DNA from: Mariprofundaceae bacterium
Lineage (GTDB): Bacteria > Pseudomonadota > Zetaproteobacteria > Mariprofundales > Mariprofundaceae
Assembly (NCBI GenBank): GCA_030950975.1
Contig: JAUZQL010000223.1
Location: forward strand, 1 to 7,597
Length of the DNA stretch: 7,597 nucleotides
Direction of reading: 5' to 3'
The notes below the pieces were generated by a model. It did not search any database. It was not told the DNA's origin and worked only from the letters and a program-made list of their open reading frames with translations. Of the stretch, positions 6,092 through 7,597 are shown in pieces. Every line of letters starts with the position of its first letter. The stretch's first letter is position 1. Made by a program: the position numbers and the translations under genes.

Positions 6092-6155
6092 CTCATCATG
6101 CAAATCAGAACACCAAACGATTAGATTTTAAATAACGGGGTAATCATCTCGTGAT

Positions 6156-6163
6156 AAAGGAGG
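6156..6163 (+). promoter_or_regulatory. sqr: Strong ribosome binding site of sqr
   Basis: AAAGGAGG with six bases of spacing precedes the ATG at 6170. It fixes the start; the protein then begins at once with the FAD-binding strand, leaving no room for a leader peptide. Confidence 0.85.
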
Positions 6164-6169
6164 AAGTAT

Positions 6170-7447
6170 ATGGCACATGTTGCAATTATAGGGGCAGGAA
6201 TTGGTGGGATGCCAGCTGCTTATGAAATGAAAGCAGAACTTAAGAAGCTTGGTGGTGAGCATGAAGTCACCGTGATTTCTAATGTGGATTATTTTCACTT
6301 TACACCATCGAACCCTTGGGTAGCGATTGGCTGGCGTGATAAAGAGCAAATTAGTTTTGAATGTTCACCGTATTTGAATAAAAAAGGCATTCACTTCCTT
6401 TCTTGTGGTGTGGATGAAATTTTAGCTACTGAAAGTAAATTACGTTTGGGCAATGGTAAGTTTTTGGAATATGACTATCTGATTATTGCCAGTGGTCCAC
6501 GCTTGGCGTTTGAATTGGTGGAAGGCATGGGTCCTGAAGGTCATAGCCATTCCATTTGTCATGTTGATCACGCAGTTGAAGCATACAATGCCTTTGAAGA
6601 ATTTTGTAAAGATCCTGGCCCGATTGTGGTCGGTGCTGTACAAGGGGTTTCTTGTTATGGACCTGTTTATGAATACGCCTGTATTCTTGATACAGAACTA
6701 CGTCGTCGCAAAATCCGTGATCAAGTGCCGATGACCTTGATTACCCCTGAACCCTATATTGGTCATTTAGGCTTGGGTGGCGTGGAAGATTCGAAAGGCT
6801 TGCTGGAATCAGAACTCCGCAAACGTGATATTAAATTTATCACCAACTGCCGAACATTGAAAGTGCATGAGCATACGATTGATTATGAAGAAGTGGATCG
6901 AAATGCCGAAGTGATTGCTTCAGGTTCGCTGGAACACAAATTTGCCATGTTGATGCCGCCATTTAGGGGTGCAGGTCCAGTGGCTGCATGTGAAAAAATT
7001 GTCAATCCTTTGGGTATGGTAAAAATCAACGCATTTCAACAAAATCCTGATGTGAAAAATATTTATGCAACGGGTGTGATTGTTGCCATTCCTCCTGTGG
7101 AAGCGTGTCCGTTGATGGTTGGAACACCTAAAACAGGCTTTATGATTGAATCGATGACGACTGCGATTGTGCATAATATTGCCCATGATATTAAAGGCGA
7201 AGCACCTGAAAAATGTGGTACTTGGGGCGCTATTTGCTTGGCAGACTTTGGAGATGCTGGTGTGGCACTGGTCGCTTATCCTCAGATTCCACCACGCAAT
7301 AAGACTTGGGCAAAAGGTGGTAAATGGGTACATGTCGCCAAAGTTGGCTTTGAAAAATATTTCATGCGCAAAATGAAGACGGGTAAATCTGAACCTTGGA
7401 TGGAAAAAACATTCTTGAAAAAATTGGGCATTGAACGCTTGAAATAA
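6170..7447 (+). CDS. sqr: Sulfide:quinone oxidoreductase, type I
   Basis: SQR is a monotopic membrane flavoprotein that oxidises sulfide to sulfane sulfur or polysulfide and passes the electrons to the quinone pool. The 425-residue protein opens with the FAD motif GAGIGG (8-13) and carries the second FAD segment ATGVIVAIPPVEACP (300-314), followed by the conserved PKTG (320-323). The three redox-relevant cysteines are present: C130 (SICHVDH), C162 (GVSCYGP) and C356 (GAICLADFGD), equivalent to Cys128, Cys160 and Cys356 of the Acidithiobacillus ferrooxidans enzyme, which it resembles throughout by memory. The C-terminal amphipathic region (WVHVAKVGFEKYFMRKMKTG, 386-405) fits membrane attachment. 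There is no signal peptide, usual for this class. FCSD flavoprotein is unlikely because no export signal or partner cytochrome gene is seen. With eleven cysteines it is Cys-rich. It follows the DUF2892 gene and ends before a hairpin terminator. Confidence 0.96.
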   Translation: MAHVAIIGAGIGGMPAAYEMKAELKKLGGEHEVTVISNVDYFHFTPSNPWVAIGWRDKEQISFECSPYLNKKGIHFLSCGVDEILATESKLRLGNGKFLEYDYLIIASGPRLAFELVEGMGPEGHSHSICHVDHAVEAYNAFEEFCKDPGPIVVGAVQGVSCYGPVYEYACILDTELRRRKIRDQVPMTLITPEPYIGHLGLGGVEDSKGLLESELRKRDIKFITNCRTLKVHEHTIDYEEVDRNAEVIASGSLEHKFAMLMPPFRGAGPVAACEKIVNPLGMVKINAFQQNPDVKNIYATGVIVAIPPVEACPLMVGTPKTGFMIESMTTAIVHNIAHDIKGEAPEKCGTWGAICLADFGDAGVALVAYPQIPPRNKTWAKGGKWVHVAKVGFEKYFMRKMKTGKSEPWMEKTFLKKLGIERLK

Positions 7448-7456
7448 GTATTGAAA

Positions 7457-7484
7457 ATCACGGAGGGAATGGTCTCTCCGTGAT
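7457..7484 (+). terminator. Hairpin terminator after sqr
   Basis: A 12-bp stem with one G-T wobble pairs 7457-7468 with 7473-7484 around the loop ATGG, nine bases after the sqr stop. The outer nine pairs (ATCACGGAG with CTCCGTGAT) are perfect. Only a short, interrupted T-rich stretch follows (CTGATTT), so termination may be partial and some reading into the next gene is possible. Confidence 0.65.
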
Positions 7485-7492
7485 CTGATTTA

Positions 7493-7509
7493 ATACATAT
7501 GATATGTAT
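7493..7509. repeat. Palindrome ATACATAT-G-ATATGTAT upstream of the right-edge gene
   Basis: Two perfect 8-base inverted arms (7493-7500 and 7502-7509) flank a single G, between the sqr terminator and the gene starting at 7579. Symmetry and position fit an operator; it also contains TATGAT, a possible -10 element, though I see no good -35. No sequence kinship to the repeat at 5839-5856 is evident. Confidence 0.4.
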
Positions 7510-7578
7510 GTCATGCTAGTTTTCAGATTCCTGTTTTAAACTCACCACGCTCATAAATCCATAAAGAGGTATTTTATT

Positions 7579-7597
7579 ATGTCGGAAACATATCAAG
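7579..7597 (+). CDS. Start of an unidentified gene cut by the window edge
   Basis: An ATG at 7579 is preceded by AAAGAGG (7563-7569) at nine bases and opens MSETYQ before the sequence ends. The good Shine-Dalgarno and its position after the sqr terminator support a real gene. Six residues are too few to name a family. Confidence 0.6.

Noticed and set aside
6092..6169. Possible terminator or extra gene between DUF2892 and sqr.
   Set aside because: Only a 4-bp ATCA/TGAT pairing is present, with no T run and no ORF; the spacer is best read as part of one operon.
6920..7333. Long open frame on the - strand inside sqr (137 codons).
   Set aside because: It is a shadow of the sqr frame: no ribosome binding site, unusual composition and full overlap with a well-conserved gene.

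Overview
The window is an ordinary AT-rich proteobacterial chromosome segment (roughly 42-43% G+C by eye) with six full or nearly full genes, one gene start at the right edge, and compact spacers carrying clear terminators. I see no mobile element, CRISPR array, tRNA or rRNA. The lineage cannot be fixed from sequence alone. A type I sulfide:quinone oxidoreductase closely resembling my memory of the Acidithiobacillus ferrooxidans enzyme, an exported delta-class carbonic anhydrase and a GatCAB amidotransferase suggest a sulfide-oxidising, probably CO2-fixing proteobacterium (a gamma-, acidithio- or zetaproteobacterial type of organism); this is inference.

Layout, left to right. (1) Positions 2-2661, + strand: the 3' part of gatA and all of gatB, overlapping by four bases (ATGA), closed by a strong hairpin terminator. 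GatA releases ammonia from glutamine and GatB uses it to amidate Glu-tRNA(Gln) or Asp-tRNA(Asn). (2) 2729-3436, - strand: an EI24/CysZ-family membrane protein, convergent with gatB. (3) 3611-4498, + strand: a secreted, histidine-rich delta-class carbonic anhydrase, divergent from the EI24 gene. (4) 4556-5623, - strand: hemE, uroporphyrinogen decarboxylase, convergent with the carbonic anhydrase across a textbook bidirectional terminator. (5) 5624-5887: a 264-base divergent spacer, the most structured non-coding stretch here, with inverted repeats, an apparently orphan leftward terminator, short ORFs leading into hemE and a promoter for the next operon. (6) 5888-7447, + strand: a small two-helix DUF2892 (YgaP-like) membrane protein followed by sqr, both with very strong ribosome binding sites, then a hairpin terminator. 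(7) 7579 to the edge: the first codons of another + strand gene, preceded by a near-perfect palindrome.

The coherent functional unit is the DUF2892-sqr pair: SQR oxidises sulfide at the inner face of respiratory quinone metabolism, and the small Cys-containing membrane protein is probably an accessory. The carbonic anhydrase would interconvert CO2 and bicarbonate outside the cytoplasm, which fits autotrophic growth. gatAB and hemE are housekeeping. I did not find a clearly new multi-gene system; the least explained signals are in the hemE/DUF2892 spacer.
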